Assembly (NCBI GenBank): GCA_947467145.1
Contig: CANIGJ010000027.1
Coordinates: forward strand, 1 to 57,113
Reading direction: 5' to 3'
DNA from: Rhodospirillaceae bacterium
Lineage (GTDB): Bacteria; Pseudomonadota; Alphaproteobacteria; Rhodospirillales; UBA2165
DNA length: 57,113 bases
Part shown: in pieces, positions 20,468-30,114 of the stretch
How the letters are laid out: every line of letters begins with the position of its first letter
Position numbering within the stretch: position 1 is the first letter of the stretch
Notes under the pieces: model-generated
Database searches by the model: none
Seen by the model: the letters and a program-made list of their open reading frames with translations, nothing else
Told to the model about the DNA's origin: nothing
Made by a program: the position numbers and the translations under genes

Positions 20468-20998
20468 GTGGCCGGCCTCAACATCAGCAAAGTCAAATTC
20501 CTCGTCGTCGAAGACAATCCTTTCATGAAGGATTTGCTGCGCCAGATTCTGCGCACACTCGGCGTGACGCAGATCGTCGAGGCGAGCGACGGCGCCGAAG
20601 GCTTCGAACTCTACAAAGACCTACATCCGGATATCGTCCTGCTCGATTGGCAGATGGAGCCGATGGACGGGCTTGAGCTGACCAAGCTCATCCGCAGTAC
20701 CGACAGCAGCAACCGCTACGTTCCGATCATCATGATCACGGCGTATTCGGAGATCGCGCGCGTCACTCTGGCGCGCGACGCCGGCGTGAACGAGATTCTG
20801 GTCAAACCGATCGCGGCAACCAGCCTGTTCCAACGCATCCGCGCCACGATCGAACGCCCGCGCCTGTTCGTAGAGGCTGAAACCTATTTCGGGCCCGATC
20901 GGCGCCGCCGTCAGGATCCGAACTACAAGGGTGAGGATCGTCGCGTTGCGGGCAAGCGCGATCTCGCTTTTGTCGGCGGCGAGAGCAGCGCGGCATAA
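20468..20998 (+). CDS. Receiver-domain response regulator (CheY-like) with a basic C-terminal tail
   Basis: A 176-residue protein. Residues 8-130 form a receiver domain with the acidic pair Glu15/Asp16, the phospho-acceptor Asp60 (VLLDWQMEPMDG), Thr91 (IMITAY) and Lys113 (ILVKPI). The C-terminal 45 residues contain YFGPDRRRRQDP and EDRRVAG, with no output domain, so it probably acts by protein contact. The start is GTG at 20468. No histidine kinase is in the window. A strong terminator follows immediately. Confidence 0.9.
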   Translation: MAGLNISKVKFLVVEDNPFMKDLLRQILRTLGVTQIVEASDGAEGFELYKDLHPDIVLLDWQMEPMDGLELTKLIRSTDSSNRYVPIIMITAYSEIARVTLARDAGVNEILVKPIAATSLFQRIRATIERPRLFVEAETYFGPDRRRRQDPNYKGEDRRVAGKRDLAFVGGESSAA

Positions 20999-20999
20999 A

Positions 21000-21025
21000 A
21001 AAAGCCCGGATCACTCCGGGCTTTT
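21000..21025. terminator. Bidirectional intrinsic terminator between the response regulator and asd
   Basis: AAAAGCCCGGA-TCAC-TCCGGGCTTTT forms an 11-base-pair stem with T-rich tails on both strands. It directly follows the response-regulator stop (plus strand) and lies 22 bases after the asd stop (minus strand), so it can serve both convergent genes. Confidence 0.9.
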
Positions 21026-21046
21026 CTCTTTCTCTGAAGATCAGCT

Positions 21047-22078
21047 TTACGCGGCCTTCTCGATGTAATCGCGCGTCAGCAGCTCGGCGATCTGCACCGC
21101 GTTGAGCGCCGCGCCCTTGCGCAGATTGTCGGCGACCACCCACAGCGAGATGCCGTTCTCGACGGTCGGATCCTGGCGGATGCGGCTGACATAGACCGCA
21201 TCTTCGCCGGCGATTTCGGCCGGCGTGACGTAGCCTTCATTGGCGCGGTGATCGACGACGACGACACCGGGCGCGTTCTTCAGCGCATTGCGCGCTTCTT
21301 CGTCGCTGATCGGATTCTCGAATTCAATATTGATCGATTCGGCATGACCGATGAACACCGGCACGCGCACGCAGGTCGCGGTCACCAGGATCTTGGGATC
21401 GAGAATCTTCTTGGTCTCGGCGACCATCTTCCATTCTTCCTTGGTCGAGCCGTCATCCATGAAGACGTCGATGTGCGGAATGACGTTAAAGGCGATCGGC
21501 TTGGTGAAGATCTCCTGCGTTTCCTTCTCGGGCTTGTTCATGTAGACGCCCTTCGTCTGATTGAAGAGCTCATCCATAGCGGCCTTACCGGCGCCCGACA
21601 CCGATTGATAGGTCGACACGACGACGCGTTTGATCTTGGCCAGATCGTGCAGCGGCTTCAGCGCCACAACCATCTGGATGGTCGAGCAATTCGGATTGGC
21701 GATGATGCCTTTCTTGCGATAGTCGGCGATGGCGTGCGGGTTCACTTCCGGCACGACCAGCGGCACGTCCGGATCCATGCGCCAATAGGAGGTATTGTCG
21801 ATCACGATGGCGCCGGCCTTGGCCGCGCGCGGGCTGTGGATCGCCGAGACCTTCGCACCCGGCGACGACAGCGCGATGTTGATGCCGGTGAAATCGAACT
21901 TGTCGAGTTCCAGGACCTTCAGCACATCGTCTTCGCCGTAAGAGACTTCGCTGCCGACCGAACGCGCCGAAGCGAGCGCGGTGACGTCTTTCGCCGGAAC
22001 GCCCTTGGCGGCAAGGATTTGCATGATTTCGCGCCCGACATTGCCCGTCGCGCCGATAACCGCATACTTCGTGCTCAT
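21047..22078 (-). CDS. asd: Aspartate-semialdehyde dehydrogenase
   Basis: A 343-residue NADP-dependent enzyme that reduces aspartyl phosphate to the semialdehyde, the branch point to lysine/diaminopimelate, threonine and methionine. The nucleotide motif is GATGNVG (residues 9-15), and the catalytic cysteine is Cys131 in IANPNCSTIQM. The family stretch HIDVFMDDGSTKEEWKM is present. Its transcript starts in the 109 bases shared with the divergent flavoprotein gene. Confidence 0.96.
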   Translation of the reverse strand: MSTKYAVIGATGNVGREIMQILAAKGVPAKDVTALASARSVGSEVSYGEDDVLKVLELDKFDFTGINIALSSPGAKVSAIHSPRAAKAGAIVIDNTSYWRMDPDVPLVVPEVNPHAIADYRKKGIIANPNCSTIQMVVALKPLHDLAKIKRVVVSTYQSVSGAGKAAMDELFNQTKGVYMNKPEKETQEIFTKPIAFNVIPHIDVFMDDGSTKEEWKMVAETKKILDPKILVTATCVRVPVFIGHAESINIEFENPISDEEARNALKNAPGVVVVDHRANEGYVTPAEIAGEDAVYVSRIRQDPTVENGISLWVVADNLRKGAALNAVQIAELLTRDYIEKAA

Positions 22079-22187
22079 GGCCCAAAAGCTCCCGTATTTC
22101 GCGGAAAAGAGGGCGGTTGTTTAGCACCTTGGCGTAGAAAAACAAGCAGGTTAGGGTCGCGCCAGCGGAGTTTCGCGAAGGAAGATC

Positions 22188-23096
22188 ATGAGTAACGAAT
22201 ACGAGATCATCGTTTGCGGCGGCGGCATCGCCGGATTAACCGCCGGATTGACCGCCGCGCGCCTGGGCCGAAGCACCATGGTGCTGACCGGCGATCAACT
22301 GGGCGGCAATCTGCTGAGCATCGAGAAGATCGAGGGGTTTCCCGGCTTTGCCGAAGGTGTGGCGGGCTTTGAGCTCTGCCCCTCGACGCAGATGCAAGCA
22401 TCCGAAACCGGCTGCGAGTTCGAGACGATCGAGATCGAGGCGTTCACCGGCAACCCGGGTGCGTGGACGGTCAAAACCAGCGACGGCGATTACACCGCAA
22501 AAGCGCTGATCCTGGCGACCGGCGCCAGCCTCAAGACATTGGACGTGCCGGGCGAAGCGGAATTCGAAGGCCAAGGCGTCAGTCATTGCGCGAGTTGCGA
22601 TGCCCCACTGTTGCGCGGCGCACCTGCCGTCGTGGTTGGCGGCGGCGATTCCGCACTGCAGGAAGCTTTGACGCTCGCCAATGCCGGAGCACCCGTGACC
22701 ATCGTGCAGCACGGCGCGGAACTGACCGCGCAGACCGCCTACCGCGAGCGCGTCGCCGCCGAAGACAAGATCACCGTGCGCTGCAACGAGACCGTTGCGG
22801 CCATCGTCGGCACGAACGGCGTCGAAGGCGTGAAACTGACGAGCGGCGAAACACTCCCGGCGGGTGGTGTGTTCGTCTATATCGGCTTTGTGCCCAACAC
22901 CGCTTATCTCGACGGTCAGCTGAAACTGGACGAACGCGGCGCGATCATCACCAATCCCTCAATGGCGAGCAGTGTGTCGGGTGTTTTCGCGGCGGGCGCC
23001 GTGCGCGCCGGCTGGCCGGGCCGCGCGGTGGCGTCGGCAGGCGACGGCGCCGCGGCGGCGATGGCGGCAGACGTGTATCTGGCGGCGCAAGCCTGA
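22188..23096 (+). CDS. Thioredoxin-reductase-like FAD/NAD(P)H oxidoreductase
   Basis: A 302-residue two-domain pyridine nucleotide-disulfide oxidoreductase of the low-molecular-weight thioredoxin reductase type. The FAD motif is GGGIAGLTAG (11-20), the redox pair is in SHCASCDAP (Cys134 and Cys137), and the NADPH motif is VGGGDSALQEA (149-160). The C-terminal FAD loop (GVFAAGAVR) is less canonical than the usual FAAGDV. It may be a second thioredoxin reductase or reduce another disulfide protein. The ATG at 22188 follows GGAAGATC. It is divergent from asd. Confidence 0.85.
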   Translation: MSNEYEIIVCGGGIAGLTAGLTAARLGRSTMVLTGDQLGGNLLSIEKIEGFPGFAEGVAGFELCPSTQMQASETGCEFETIEIEAFTGNPGAWTVKTSDGDYTAKALILATGASLKTLDVPGEAEFEGQGVSHCASCDAPLLRGAPAVVVGGGDSALQEALTLANAGAPVTIVQHGAELTAQTAYRERVAAEDKITVRCNETVAAIVGTNGVEGVKLTSGETLPAGGVFVYIGFVPNTAYLDGQLKLDERGAIITNPSMASSVSGVFAAGAVRAGWPGRAVASAGDGAAAAMAADVYLAAQA

Positions 23097-23145
23097 GCGC
23101 TCGTCCCTCGCACTGTTTACGCTGCTTAAATGTTCGTGATACGTT

Positions 23146-23166
23146 CCTATCGCAAAGATAGGTGAG
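23146..23166 (+). promoter_or_regulatory. Hairpin overlapping the ribosome binding site of the small secreted protein
   Basis: CCTATC (23146-23151) pairs with GATAGG (23157-23162) around a GCAAA loop. The second arm is part of the ribosome site AGGTGAG just upstream of the ATG at 23171. Folding of the leader could therefore block initiation. The stem is short, so it may only modulate translation. Confidence 0.35.
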
Positions 23167-23170
23167 TGAA

Positions 23171-23686
23171 ATGATATCCCGACTAGCGACCTTTGTTTTC
23201 CTCGCCACGCTGACATCGCAATCGCCGGCATTCGCCGCCGAACAAGCCCCATCGCGTCCCGGCGATGCGGAGGCCCAGAAGATCATCGATCACTGCTGGG
23301 CGATTTCTTTGGAGCTCCGCTCGCAAACCAGTACGGCGGCTCAGCGTGCCGGCGCGCTCGATACCGCGCTGTGCATGGAAAATGCGCTGGTCGAAATGAG
23401 AGATATGCTTTTCAGCCGTAACAACGAGATTACGCGTGAACAGCTCGCGGGCCGTCTGGAACAACTGAGGTCCGCTTATGGCAGGTTCTATTGGGATTTG
23501 TACAACGCCAACGATGCCTGCTTCTGCGGCACGCAATATCACAGCATGCACAATTTCATGTACGCGAAACTTCTGGAATCGATGATCCGTGATGCCCTGA
23601 GCATCTCTTCCGCCGAGGACTACCAAATGCGCGTCGAGAGCCGCGACAAGGAATTCAATCGCATCCCGTCAGCGGCGCCGAAATGA
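23171..23686 (+). CDS. Small secreted protein of unknown function
   Basis: A 171-residue protein with a clear Sec signal peptide (MISRLATFVFLATLTSQSPA, predicted cleavage after AFA near residue 22). The mature part is mostly helical. It has five cysteines, among them HCWAIS, ALCME and DACFCGTQY, which could form periplasmic disulfides. I chose ATG at 23171 over GTG at 23162, because AGGTGAG is correctly spaced for the former and the signal peptide then starts cleanly. I do not recognise a family. Its last 18 bases overlap the convergent endolysin-like gene. Confidence 0.6.
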   Translation: MISRLATFVFLATLTSQSPAFAAEQAPSRPGDAEAQKIIDHCWAISLELRSQTSTAAQRAGALDTALCMENALVEMRDMLFSRNNEITREQLAGRLEQLRSAYGRFYWDLYNANDACFCGTQYHSMHNFMYAKLLESMIRDALSISSAEDYQMRVESRDKEFNRIPSAAPK

Positions 23687-24838
23687 CTCGAAGCGTGTAA
23701 TCCAACCAGGATTGCCGGCGAAGTTGTTAAGGCCGCGTGCATAAGCTTCTCGCTTCGCCAGCGTCGCGTCATAGACCGCGCCCATCTTGCCGTCCTTGAT
23801 CGCCCGTTCCATCGCCGCGCGCGTAACCGGTCCGATGTTGCCGTCATACGCGGCCGAACCGTCTTTCTTGCGGATCTTCAGATCGGTACCAAGATGTTCG
23901 TCGAGCGCTTGCTGAAGCCATTTCCCAGGATCATTCGAGCCGTGTTGGACAGCTGAATCGTAGATCAGTTCAGCAAGTCGCGGCGCCGCGTCCGCCAGGC
24001 CGGGCATAGCCGTCCACTTATCGATCTTCATCGTGTCGTAATAGGAATCCAGGACGCGGATGCGTTGCTCGTCACTCAACGCCCGCGGATCACTGGGAAG
24101 ATTCCAGTCTGGATATTTTTTCTGGAACTCCTTCAGCGCTTCCGTCGAGATGCCCTGATCGGTCGGACCGCCCGGATCGACGGAAGCCGGACGGTTGGCA
24201 TAACCGCCCTCGTGTGCCTTCAACCCTTCGCGGAATGCCTTCTTCTCGTCCGCAATCATCTTCGTCATCGACGCTTCTCCGTTCTTAGGCCGCGCGGCGG
24301 CATCGAGCCGCGACAGATCGACCTCATCGAGATATTCGGCAAACGCCTCACGCAAACGCTTACCTTGCTCGGGCGCATCTGCTTTGGACCGCGCGAGCAG
24401 GTCGGCGACTTCGGCAGGCGCGGCCGGATCGCCCGACCGCAAGGCCGCGACCGCGAAGGTCGGCAGATCGCCGACACCGCGAAAGCTCTGCAGCGCGCGC
24501 ACCGTGCGCTGGTTGGATGCGACGGCTTCGGCCGACAAGGGCGCGTCGAACGCACCGGTGATCAGTGAGGCCGGTGGCGTGCGATCGAGATCGTCATTGA
24601 TCGCGCTCACGGTCGGACCGTCGGGCAACGCAATGCCATCAGCGTCGAGACCGCGATCGCGCTGATAGGATTCGAGCCCATGCCACAGCCCGTCGTCAGC
24701 GCCGGGCGTGAAGCCGCGCTGATCCGGCTCGTAATATCCCAACCGTTCGAGGCCCAGTTTCAGTTTCAAGGTATCGGGTAGGCGATTACCCGCTGTCGCG
24801 TCGCGGCCGACGATATCCGATAGCGCAATCCGAGGCAT
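23669..24838 (-). CDS. Endolysin-like N-acetylmuramidase (GH108) with an N-terminal peptidoglycan-binding-like domain
   Basis: A 389-residue protein. Residues about 20-80 look like a peptidoglycan-binding repeat (LKLGLERLGYYEPDQ, LWHGLESYQRDRGLDADGI). The catalytic domain begins with AHEGGYANRP, with Glu210 as the proposed catalytic acid, followed by DPGGPTDQGIS. This is the GH108 (secretion-activator/ZliS-type) signature, and the domain continues with ELIYDSAVQHG. There is no signal peptide, as for phage endolysins that rely on a holin. ATG at 24838 has AGGGACGG upstream; an ATG seven codons earlier lacks one. No other phage genes are nearby. The 90 bases upstream are AT-rich compared with the surroundings. 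Confidence 0.8.
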   Translation of the reverse strand: MPRIALSDIVGRDATAGNRLPDTLKLKLGLERLGYYEPDQRGFTPGADDGLWHGLESYQRDRGLDADGIALPDGPTVSAINDDLDRTPPASLITGAFDAPLSAEAVASNQRTVRALQSFRGVGDLPTFAVAALRSGDPAAPAEVADLLARSKADAPEQGKRLREAFAEYLDEVDLSRLDAAARPKNGEASMTKMIADEKKAFREGLKAHEGGYANRPASVDPGGPTDQGISTEALKEFQKKYPDWNLPSDPRALSDEQRIRVLDSYYDTMKIDKWTAMPGLADAAPRLAELIYDSAVQHGSNDPGKWLQQALDEHLGTDLKIRKKDGSAAYDGNIGPVTRAAMERAIKDGKMGAVYDATLAKREAYARGLNNFAGNPGWITRFESFRRR

Positions 24839-24930
24839 TTCCGTCCCTTTTCGGTTCATTCAGGGACAAGGAATATAATTCCAATCCAATCGCCAAGTCA
24901 AGAACAAAATAGGAACATATAGGGCAAGAA

Positions 24931-24958
24931 AAAGGGCGCGGAAATGTCCGCGCCCTTT
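24931..24958 (-). terminator. Intrinsic terminator of the leu genes
   Basis: AAAGGGCGCGGA-AATG-TCCGCGCCCTTT forms a 12-base-pair stem, followed on the minus strand by TTCTTG. It lies 21 bases after the leuB stop and ends the leuC-leuD-leuB transcript. The weaker T-tract on the plus strand may also protect against read-through the other way. Confidence 0.85.
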
Positions 24959-24978
24959 GTTTGGGATATCGGCGGGCG

Positions 24979-26088
24979 TTAGGCCGCGAGCTTATCGAGT
25001 TCCTTGAGCAGCGCCGAACCCATGGTATCGGTCGAGACCTTCGCCTTGCCCGGTTCCATGATGTCGCCGGTACGCATGCCGGCGTTCAACAGATTCTGCA
25101 CAGCCTGTTCGATCATGTCGGCGTCGTCGCCCATGTCGAACGAATAGCGCAGCATCATGGCGAACGAGAGGATCATGGCGAGCGGATTGGCAATGCCTTT
25201 GCCCGCGATATCCGGCGCGGAGCCGTGCACCGGCTCGTACAGCGCCGGGCGTCGACCGGACGCATCGGGTGCGCCCAGCGAAGCGGACGGCAACATGCCG
25301 AGCGAACCCGTCAGCATCGCCGCACAATCGGACAAGATGTCGCCGAACATATTGCCAGTGACGATCACGTCGAACTGCTTCGGGTTACGCACGAGCTGCA
25401 TGGCCGCGTTGTCGGCATACATGTGGCTGAGTTCCACATCGGGATACTCACCCTTGATGCTTTCCATCACGCCGCGCCACATCACGGTGGTCTCGAGCAC
25501 GTTCGCCTTGTCGATCGAGCAGACCTTCTTGCCACGCTTGCGGGCGAGATCGAAGGCGACGCGACCGATGCGTTCCACTTCATCGGACGTGTAGGTCATC
25601 GTATTGACGCCGCGCTTGCGGCCGTCCGGCAGGGTTTCGATGCCGCGCGGCTCGCCGAAGTAAATATCGCCGGTGAGTTCGCGCAGGATCATGATGTCGA
25701 GACCCTTCACGACATCTTCCTTCAGGGTCGACGCCGACACCAACGCGTCGAACACGACGGCCGGGCGCAGATTGGCGAACAGGCCGAGATTCTTGCGGAT
25801 GCCGAGCAGGCCGCGTTCCGGCTGCTGCGCGAAAGGAAGCTTTTCCCATTTCGGGCCGCCGACCGCACCCATCAGGACCGCATCGGCGGCATGCGCCAGT
25901 TCCAGTGTACGCTCGGGCAGCGACGTTCCGGCGCCATCGATGGCGGCGCCGCCGATCAAACCTTCGTCGATCGAGAAGCTGACGTGACGGCGCTTGTCCA
26001 TCCAGTCGATGACGCGGCGCGTTTCAGCCATGACTTCGGTACCGATGCCATCGCCGGGCAGCACGAGCAGTTTCTTGTTAGCGGCCAA
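24979..26088 (-). CDS. leuB: 3-isopropylmalate dehydrogenase
   Basis: A 369-residue NAD-dependent decarboxylating dehydrogenase of leucine synthesis. The N-terminus [14 protein letters not shown] is the family mark. The isopropylmalate-binding arginines are in the ARTLELAH-type region and [19 protein letters not shown], and the metal/NAD region has [15 protein letters not shown] and [18 protein letters not shown]. It follows leuD by 58 bases on the minus strand. Confidence 0.97.
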   Translation of the reverse strand: MAANKKLLVLPGDGIGTEVMAETRRVIDWMDKRRHVSFSIDEGLIGGAAIDGAGTSLPERTLELAHAADAVLMGAVGGPKWEKLPFAQQPERGLLGIRKNLGLFANLRPAVVFDALVSASTLKEDVVKGLDIMILRELTGDIYFGEPRGIETLPDGRKRGVNTMTYTSDEVERIGRVAFDLARKRGKKVCSIDKANVLETTVMWRGVMESIKGEYPDVELSHMYADNAAMQLVRNPKQFDVIVTGNMFGDILSDCAAMLTGSLGMLPSASLGAPDASGRRPALYEPVHGSAPDIAGKGIANPLAMILSFAMMLRYSFDMGDDADMIEQAVQNLLNAGMRTGDIMEPGKAKVSTDTMGSALLKELDKLAA

Positions 26089-26146
26089 GATTGATCCCCT
26101 TCAGCGGTAATGTTGCAAAGAAAGCAGCCTCGTCGAACACAGCCGA

Positions 26147-26764
26147 CTAACGGACAGCCGACAGCCAGGGCTGCGCGACCGTCATCTTCTCTTCGTAGGA
26201 CCCGATCTTGGTGTCCTTCTGGAGCGTGAGGCCGATATCGTCGAGCCCGTTCAGCAGGCAATGCTTCTTGAACGGATCGATGTCGAATTTGATCTTGCCG
26301 CCATCGGGGCGTGTGATCTCTTGGGCGGTCAGATCGACGGTGAAGGTCGCGTTCGCGCCGTTCTCCGCATCCTTGGTCAACAGGTCGATCTGTTCCTGCG
26401 GCAGCCGGATCAGCAGCATGCCGTTCTTGAAGGCGTTGTTATAGAAAATGTCGGCGAAGTCCGGTGCGATGACGCAGCGGATGCCGAAATTGTCGAGCGC
26501 CCACGGCGCATGCTCGCGCGAGGAGCCGCAGCCGAAGTTGGTGCCGGTGACCAAGATCGAGGCTTTGCGATAGGCCGCCTGGTTGAGGATGAATTCGGGG
26601 CGTTCCTTGCCCTGCTCGTCGTAGCGCAGGGTGTAGAACAAGGACGGGCCGAAGCCGTCGCGCTTTATCGATTTCAGGAAACGCGCTGGGATGATCATAT
26701 CGGTGTCGATATTGACCATCGGCAGAGGTGCGGCGACGCCCGAAAGGGAATTGAATTTTTCCAT
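26147..26764 (-). CDS. leuD: 3-isopropylmalate dehydratase small subunit
   Basis: A 205-residue swivel-domain subunit that completes the LeuC active site. Typical marks are [13 protein letters not shown] (here [16 protein letters not shown]), [17 protein letters not shown] with the substrate-contacting serines and arginine, and [19 protein letters not shown]. It is 12 bases downstream of a small gene that separates it from leuC. Confidence 0.96.
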   Translation of the reverse strand: MEKFNSLSGVAAPLPMVNIDTDMIIPARFLKSIKRDGFGPSLFYTLRYDEQGKERPEFILNQAAYRKASILVTGTNFGCGSSREHAPWALDNFGIRCVIAPDFADIFYNNAFKNGMLLIRLPQEQIDLLTKDAENGANATFTVDLTAQEITRPDGGKIKFDIDPFKKHCLLNGLDDIGLTLQKDTKIGSYEEKMTVAQPWLSAVR

Positions 26765-26776
26765 GGAGTCTATCTC

Positions 26777-27001
26777 CTAGCGGAACCGAATGCCGCTGGC
26801 GGCGAGCACGGCGAAATCGAACTCGTCGTCGAAATCGTCGTTATCGGCATAGATCACTTCGTGCGACAGCGCGCGGCGCACGGTGCCGAGACGATGCCCG
26901 GTGAAATCGATGACCTGCGCGCCGGCGGTCTTTTCTTCCTGCTCTTCGATATGCGCGTCGTGATCGAACAGGATCGGATCGTTATCCATTTGCGAGCTCA
27001 T
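26777..27001 (-). CDS. Small acidic protein between leuC and leuD
   Basis: A 74-residue acidic protein of unknown function. The ATG overlaps the leuC stop (ATGA, 26998-27001), and it ends 12 bases before leuD, the spacing expected for a translated operon member. Two acidic runs ([12 protein letters not shown] and [11 protein letters not shown]) flank a neutral middle ([14 protein letters not shown]). It has no signal peptide or membrane segment. I do not recognise a family. The tight coupling argues for a real gene. Confidence 0.6.
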   Translation of the reverse strand: MSSQMDNDPILFDHDAHIEEQEEKTAGAQVIDFTGHRLGTVRRALSHEVIYADNDDFDDEFDFAVLAASGIRFR

Positions 27002-28407
27002 GCGTCGAACTCCCGCACATCGGCGAGGTGACCCTTGATCGCCGCAGCGGCCGCCATCGCAGGCGACAGCAGATGCGTGCGGCCGCCGGGGCCCTGGCGC
27101 CCTTCGAAGTTACGGTTCGAAGTCGAGGCGGCGCGTTCGCCCGGCTTCAGACGATCGTTGTTCATGGCGAGGCACATGGAGCAGCCCGCATCGCGCCATT
27201 CGAACCCGGCGTCGGTGAAGATCTTATCCAGGCCTTCGCTCTCGGCCTGTTCCTTGACCAGACCCGAACCCGGCACCACCAGCGCCTGCACGTGACCGGC
27301 GACCTTGCGGCCCTTGGCGACGACGGCCGCCGCACGCAGATCTTCGATGCGCGAATTGGTGCACGAGCCGATGAACATCTTGTCGATTTTCACGTCCTGC
27401 ATCGCCATGCCGGGCTTCAGGCCCATATAAGCGAGCGAGCGCTCCATCTTCTTGCGCTTGCCTTCGTCGGCGATCTTGGCCGGATCGGGCACGGCGCCGG
27501 TGATCGCGACGACGTCTTCCGGGCTAGTGCCCCAGGTAACCATCGGCGTGATGTCGCGCGCGTTCAACACGACTTCGATATCGTATTTGGCGCCCGGATC
27601 GGACGGCAACGTCTTCCAATAGGCTTCGGCCGCTTCCCAGGTGGCACCCTTGGGCGACATCGGACGGCCTTTGAGATATTCGAACGTGGTTTCATCGGGC
27701 GCGATCAGACCGGCGCGCGCACCGCCCTCGATCGACATATTGCAGACCGTCATGCGGCCCGCCATGTCGAGATTGCGGATCGCTTCACCGGCATATTCGA
27801 TGACGCAACCGGTGCCGCCGGCAGTGCCGATCTTGCCGATGATGGCGAGGATCATGTCCTTCGCGGTGATGCCGACCGGCAACGCGCCCTCAACCTTGAC
27901 CAACATATTCTTGGCCTTGGTCTGGATCAGCGTCTGGGTCGCCAGCACGTGTTCAACCTCGGACGTGCCGATACCGAACGCCAAGGAGCCGAACGCGCCG
28001 TGCGTCGCAGTATGCGAGTCGCCGCACACCATCGTCACGCCCGGCAAGGTGAAGCCCTGCTCCGGCCCGATGACATGGCAGATGCCCTGACGGATGTCGT
28101 CCATGCCGAACAGGGTCAGGCCGAACTCTTCGCAGTTACGCGTCAGCGCGTCGACCTGGATGCGGGACTCTTCTTCCTCGATCCCCTTGTCGCGGTTCTC
28201 CGTCGGAACGTTATGATCCGGAACGCAGAGCGTGAGGTCGGGGCGGCGCACCTTGCGGCCGGTATTGCGCAACCCGTCGAAAGCCTGTGGGCTCGTCACT
28301 TCGTGCACGAGGTGACGGTCGATGAAAATCAGGCAGGTACCGTCTGCCTGTTGATCGACCAGATGAGCGTCCCAGATCTTATCGAAGAGTGTGCGCGGAC
28401 CGGCCAT
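26998..28407 (-). CDS. leuC: 3-isopropylmalate dehydratase large subunit
   Basis: A 469-residue aconitase-family enzyme that isomerises 2- to 3-isopropylmalate. Cluster cysteines are in [11 protein letters not shown] and [10 protein letters not shown]. Substrate and structural motifs include [14 protein letters not shown] and the N-terminal [12 protein letters not shown]. It heads the leuC-(small gene)-leuD-leuB order on the minus strand, six bases after rplS ends upstream, so it could receive read-through from the ribosomal-protein operon. Confidence 0.97.
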   Translation of the reverse strand: MAGPRTLFDKIWDAHLVDQQADGTCLIFIDRHLVHEVTSPQAFDGLRNTGRKVRRPDLTLCVPDHNVPTENRDKGIEEEESRIQVDALTRNCEEFGLTLFGMDDIRQGICHVIGPEQGFTLPGVTMVCGDSHTATHGAFGSLAFGIGTSEVEHVLATQTLIQTKAKNMLVKVEGALPVGITAKDMILAIIGKIGTAGGTGCVIEYAGEAIRNLDMAGRMTVCNMSIEGGARAGLIAPDETTFEYLKGRPMSPKGATWEAAEAYWKTLPSDPGAKYDIEVVLNARDITPMVTWGTSPEDVVAITGAVPDPAKIADEGKRKKMERSLAYMGLKPGMAMQDVKIDKMFIGSCTNSRIEDLRAAAVVAKGRKVAGHVQALVVPGSGLVKEQAESEGLDKIFTDAGFEWRDAGCSMCLAMNNDRLKPGERAASTSNRNFEGRQGPGGRTHLLSPAMAAAAAIKGHLADVREFDA

Positions 28408-28413
28408 AGATGC

Positions 28414-28851
28414 TTACTCCGCGTCTTTCTTTTCGGCTGCCGTCGAGGCCGCGTGCAGATCGCGCTCGGCCGCCGACAACTTCGCTGCGTAGCCGTCGGT
28501 GCGCTCGGAGATGCGCGCGCTCTTGCCCTGGCGACCGCGCAGGTAATAGAGCTTCGCACGACGCACGTCGCCGCGACGGATCACTTCGATCTTCGCAACG
28601 TTCGGCGAATAGAGCGGGAAAACGCGCTCCACGCCTTCACCGTACGAAATCTTGCGAACGGTGAAGTTCGAGTTGAGACCCGAATTCTTGCGCCCGATGC
28701 ACAGACCTTCGAAAGCCTGAACGCGGGTGCGTTCGCCTTCGACGACCTTCACGCTGACGCGAATGGTATCGCCCGGCGCGAATTCCGGAGCGGCCTTGCC
28801 CTCGGTCAGCTTCTCGATTTGTTTTTGTTCGACTTGTTGTAACGTGTTCAT
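28414..28851 (-). CDS. rplS: Ribosomal protein bL19
   Basis: A 145-residue ribosomal protein at the 30S-50S interface. Signature parts are [51 protein letters not shown] and [19 protein letters not shown]. The C-terminal extension ([21 protein letters not shown] region) is longer than in enterobacteria. ATG at 28851 overlaps the trmD stop by four bases (ATGA), which fixes the start. The open frame upstream is the trmD gene in another frame. Confidence 0.96.
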   Translation of the reverse strand: MNTLQQVEQKQIEKLTEGKAAPEFAPGDTIRVSVKVVEGERTRVQAFEGLCIGRKNSGLNSNFTVRKISYGEGVERVFPLYSPNVAKIEVIRRGDVRRAKLYYLRGRQGKSARISERTDGYAAKLSAAERDLHAASTAAEKKDAE

Positions 28852-29573
28852 CTTTTTATCCCCGATGCTTGGGCGGCGTACCTGGTCCATAAATCGGGAC
28901 GCCGTTCTCGTGTGATCCTTTCGGCCTGGTCTAAACGCCAAGCACGAACCTTTTCGTGGTGACCGGAGATCAAGACCTCCGGCACCTCCCGATCGCGCCA
29001 AACGCGCGGGCGCGTGTAATGAGGGTATTCAAGCAACCCTCCTTCGAAACTCTCTTCCGTGTCCGACCCGTCGCCACCCATCACGCCGGGCAGCAAACGG
29101 ACGCAACCGTCGATCAACGCCATCGCCGCGGGCTCGCCACCCGACAGGACGAAATCGCCGAGGCTGATCTCTTCCATCGACCAGGCCTCAACCACGCGCT
29201 CGTCGATCCCTTCGAACCGGCCGCACAACACGACGGCACCCGGCCCGTCCGCCAAAGCGCGGATACGCGCCTGATTCAGCGGCGTTCCGCGAGGGCTCAT
29301 AAAGACGATGGGCGCCCGATCGTTGCGAGCAGCGACAACGCTCGCGATGGCTTCATCGACCACATCGGGCCGCATCACCATGCCGGGACCGCCGCCGAAG
29401 GGGGCATCGTCCACGACGCGGTGTTTATCGCGCGCAAAACCGCGAATATCAACCGCATTGAGCCGCCAAATCCCCTCGATCAGGGCGCGGCCGGCCAGCG
29501 ATTGGCCGAGCGGCCCGGGGAACATGTCCGGGAATAGGGTCAGGACGTCGACAGACCAGGGGGCGCTAGTCAT
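28848..29573 (-). CDS. trmD: tRNA (guanine-N1)-methyltransferase
   Basis: A 241-residue SPOUT-class enzyme that methylates G37 of tRNAs to prevent frameshifting. The N-terminus [17 protein letters not shown], the knot-forming region [15 protein letters not shown] and [14 protein letters not shown], plus [16 protein letters not shown], are diagnostic. The start is ATG at 29573 ([10 protein letters not shown]), overlapping the end of rimM by eight bases. An upstream in-frame ATG would lie deep in rimM. Confidence 0.95.
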   Translation of the reverse strand: MTSAPWSVDVLTLFPDMFPGPLGQSLAGRALIEGIWRLNAVDIRGFARDKHRVVDDAPFGGGPGMVMRPDVVDEAIASVVAARNDRAPIVFMSPRGTPLNQARIRALADGPGAVVLCGRFEGIDERVVEAWSMEEISLGDFVLSGGEPAAMALIDGCVRLLPGVMGGDGSDTEESFEGGLLEYPHYTRPRVWRDREVPEVLISGHHEKVRAWRLDQAERITRERRPDLWTRYAAQASGIKR

Positions 29574-30099
29574 CCTCGCCCTCCTTAACGTCCGGGCGCG
29601 CTTCGGTGGTGGCCGGCGGATCGATGACGACGCGGCCGCCGGCGATATCCACAACGGGCACCGCCGCCTTGGTGAACGGCAACAGAAGCGATCCGCCCGT
29701 CGCGAGCGTCACCTCCATCACATCACTGGCGCCGTAATTGTCCATTCGAGATACCGTACCCAACACGTTGGCGTCTTTGTCTTCGACCCGCAGACCGATC
29801 AGATCCGCGACATAAACCTCGTCCTCGTCCGGCTCGGGCAAGGCGTCACGCGCTATATATAGCTCGACGCCCTTCATCCCTTCGGCCGCGGTGCGATCGT
29901 TCACTCCTTCGAGCTTCGCGATCACCCCTTTGGCCGTCACCGTGCGGACCTTCAGCTTGAAGGTCCGCTTACCCTCCGCATCCGCCAGCTTGCCGTACGA
30001 TCCAATCGCTCCTGGATCGGCGGTGAAGCTGCGGATCAGCACCGCGCCGTCCAGACCATGCGCCCCAGCGATGAAGCCAAGACAGATACGATCGGCCAC
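29566..30099 (-). CDS. rimM: Ribosome maturation factor RimM
   Basis: A 177-residue 16S rRNA processing factor that binds S19 and helps assemble the 30S head. The N-terminal RimM domain starts with [20 protein letters not shown], and a C-terminal PRC-barrel domain follows ([21 protein letters not shown], and [13 protein letters not shown] at the end). It lies between rpsP and trmD, the standard rpsP-rimM-trmD-rplS order. Confidence 0.94.
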   Translation of the reverse strand: MADRICLGFIAGAHGLDGAVLIRSFTADPGAIGSYGKLADAEGKRTFKLKVRTVTAKGVIAKLEGVNDRTAAEGMKGVELYIARDALPEPDEDEVYVADLIGLRVEDKDANVLGTVSRMDNYGASDVMEVTLATGGSLLLPFTKAAVPVVDIAGGRVVIDPPATTEARPDVKEGEDD

Positions 30100-30114
30100 G
30101 GCGGCAGGTCCGTC

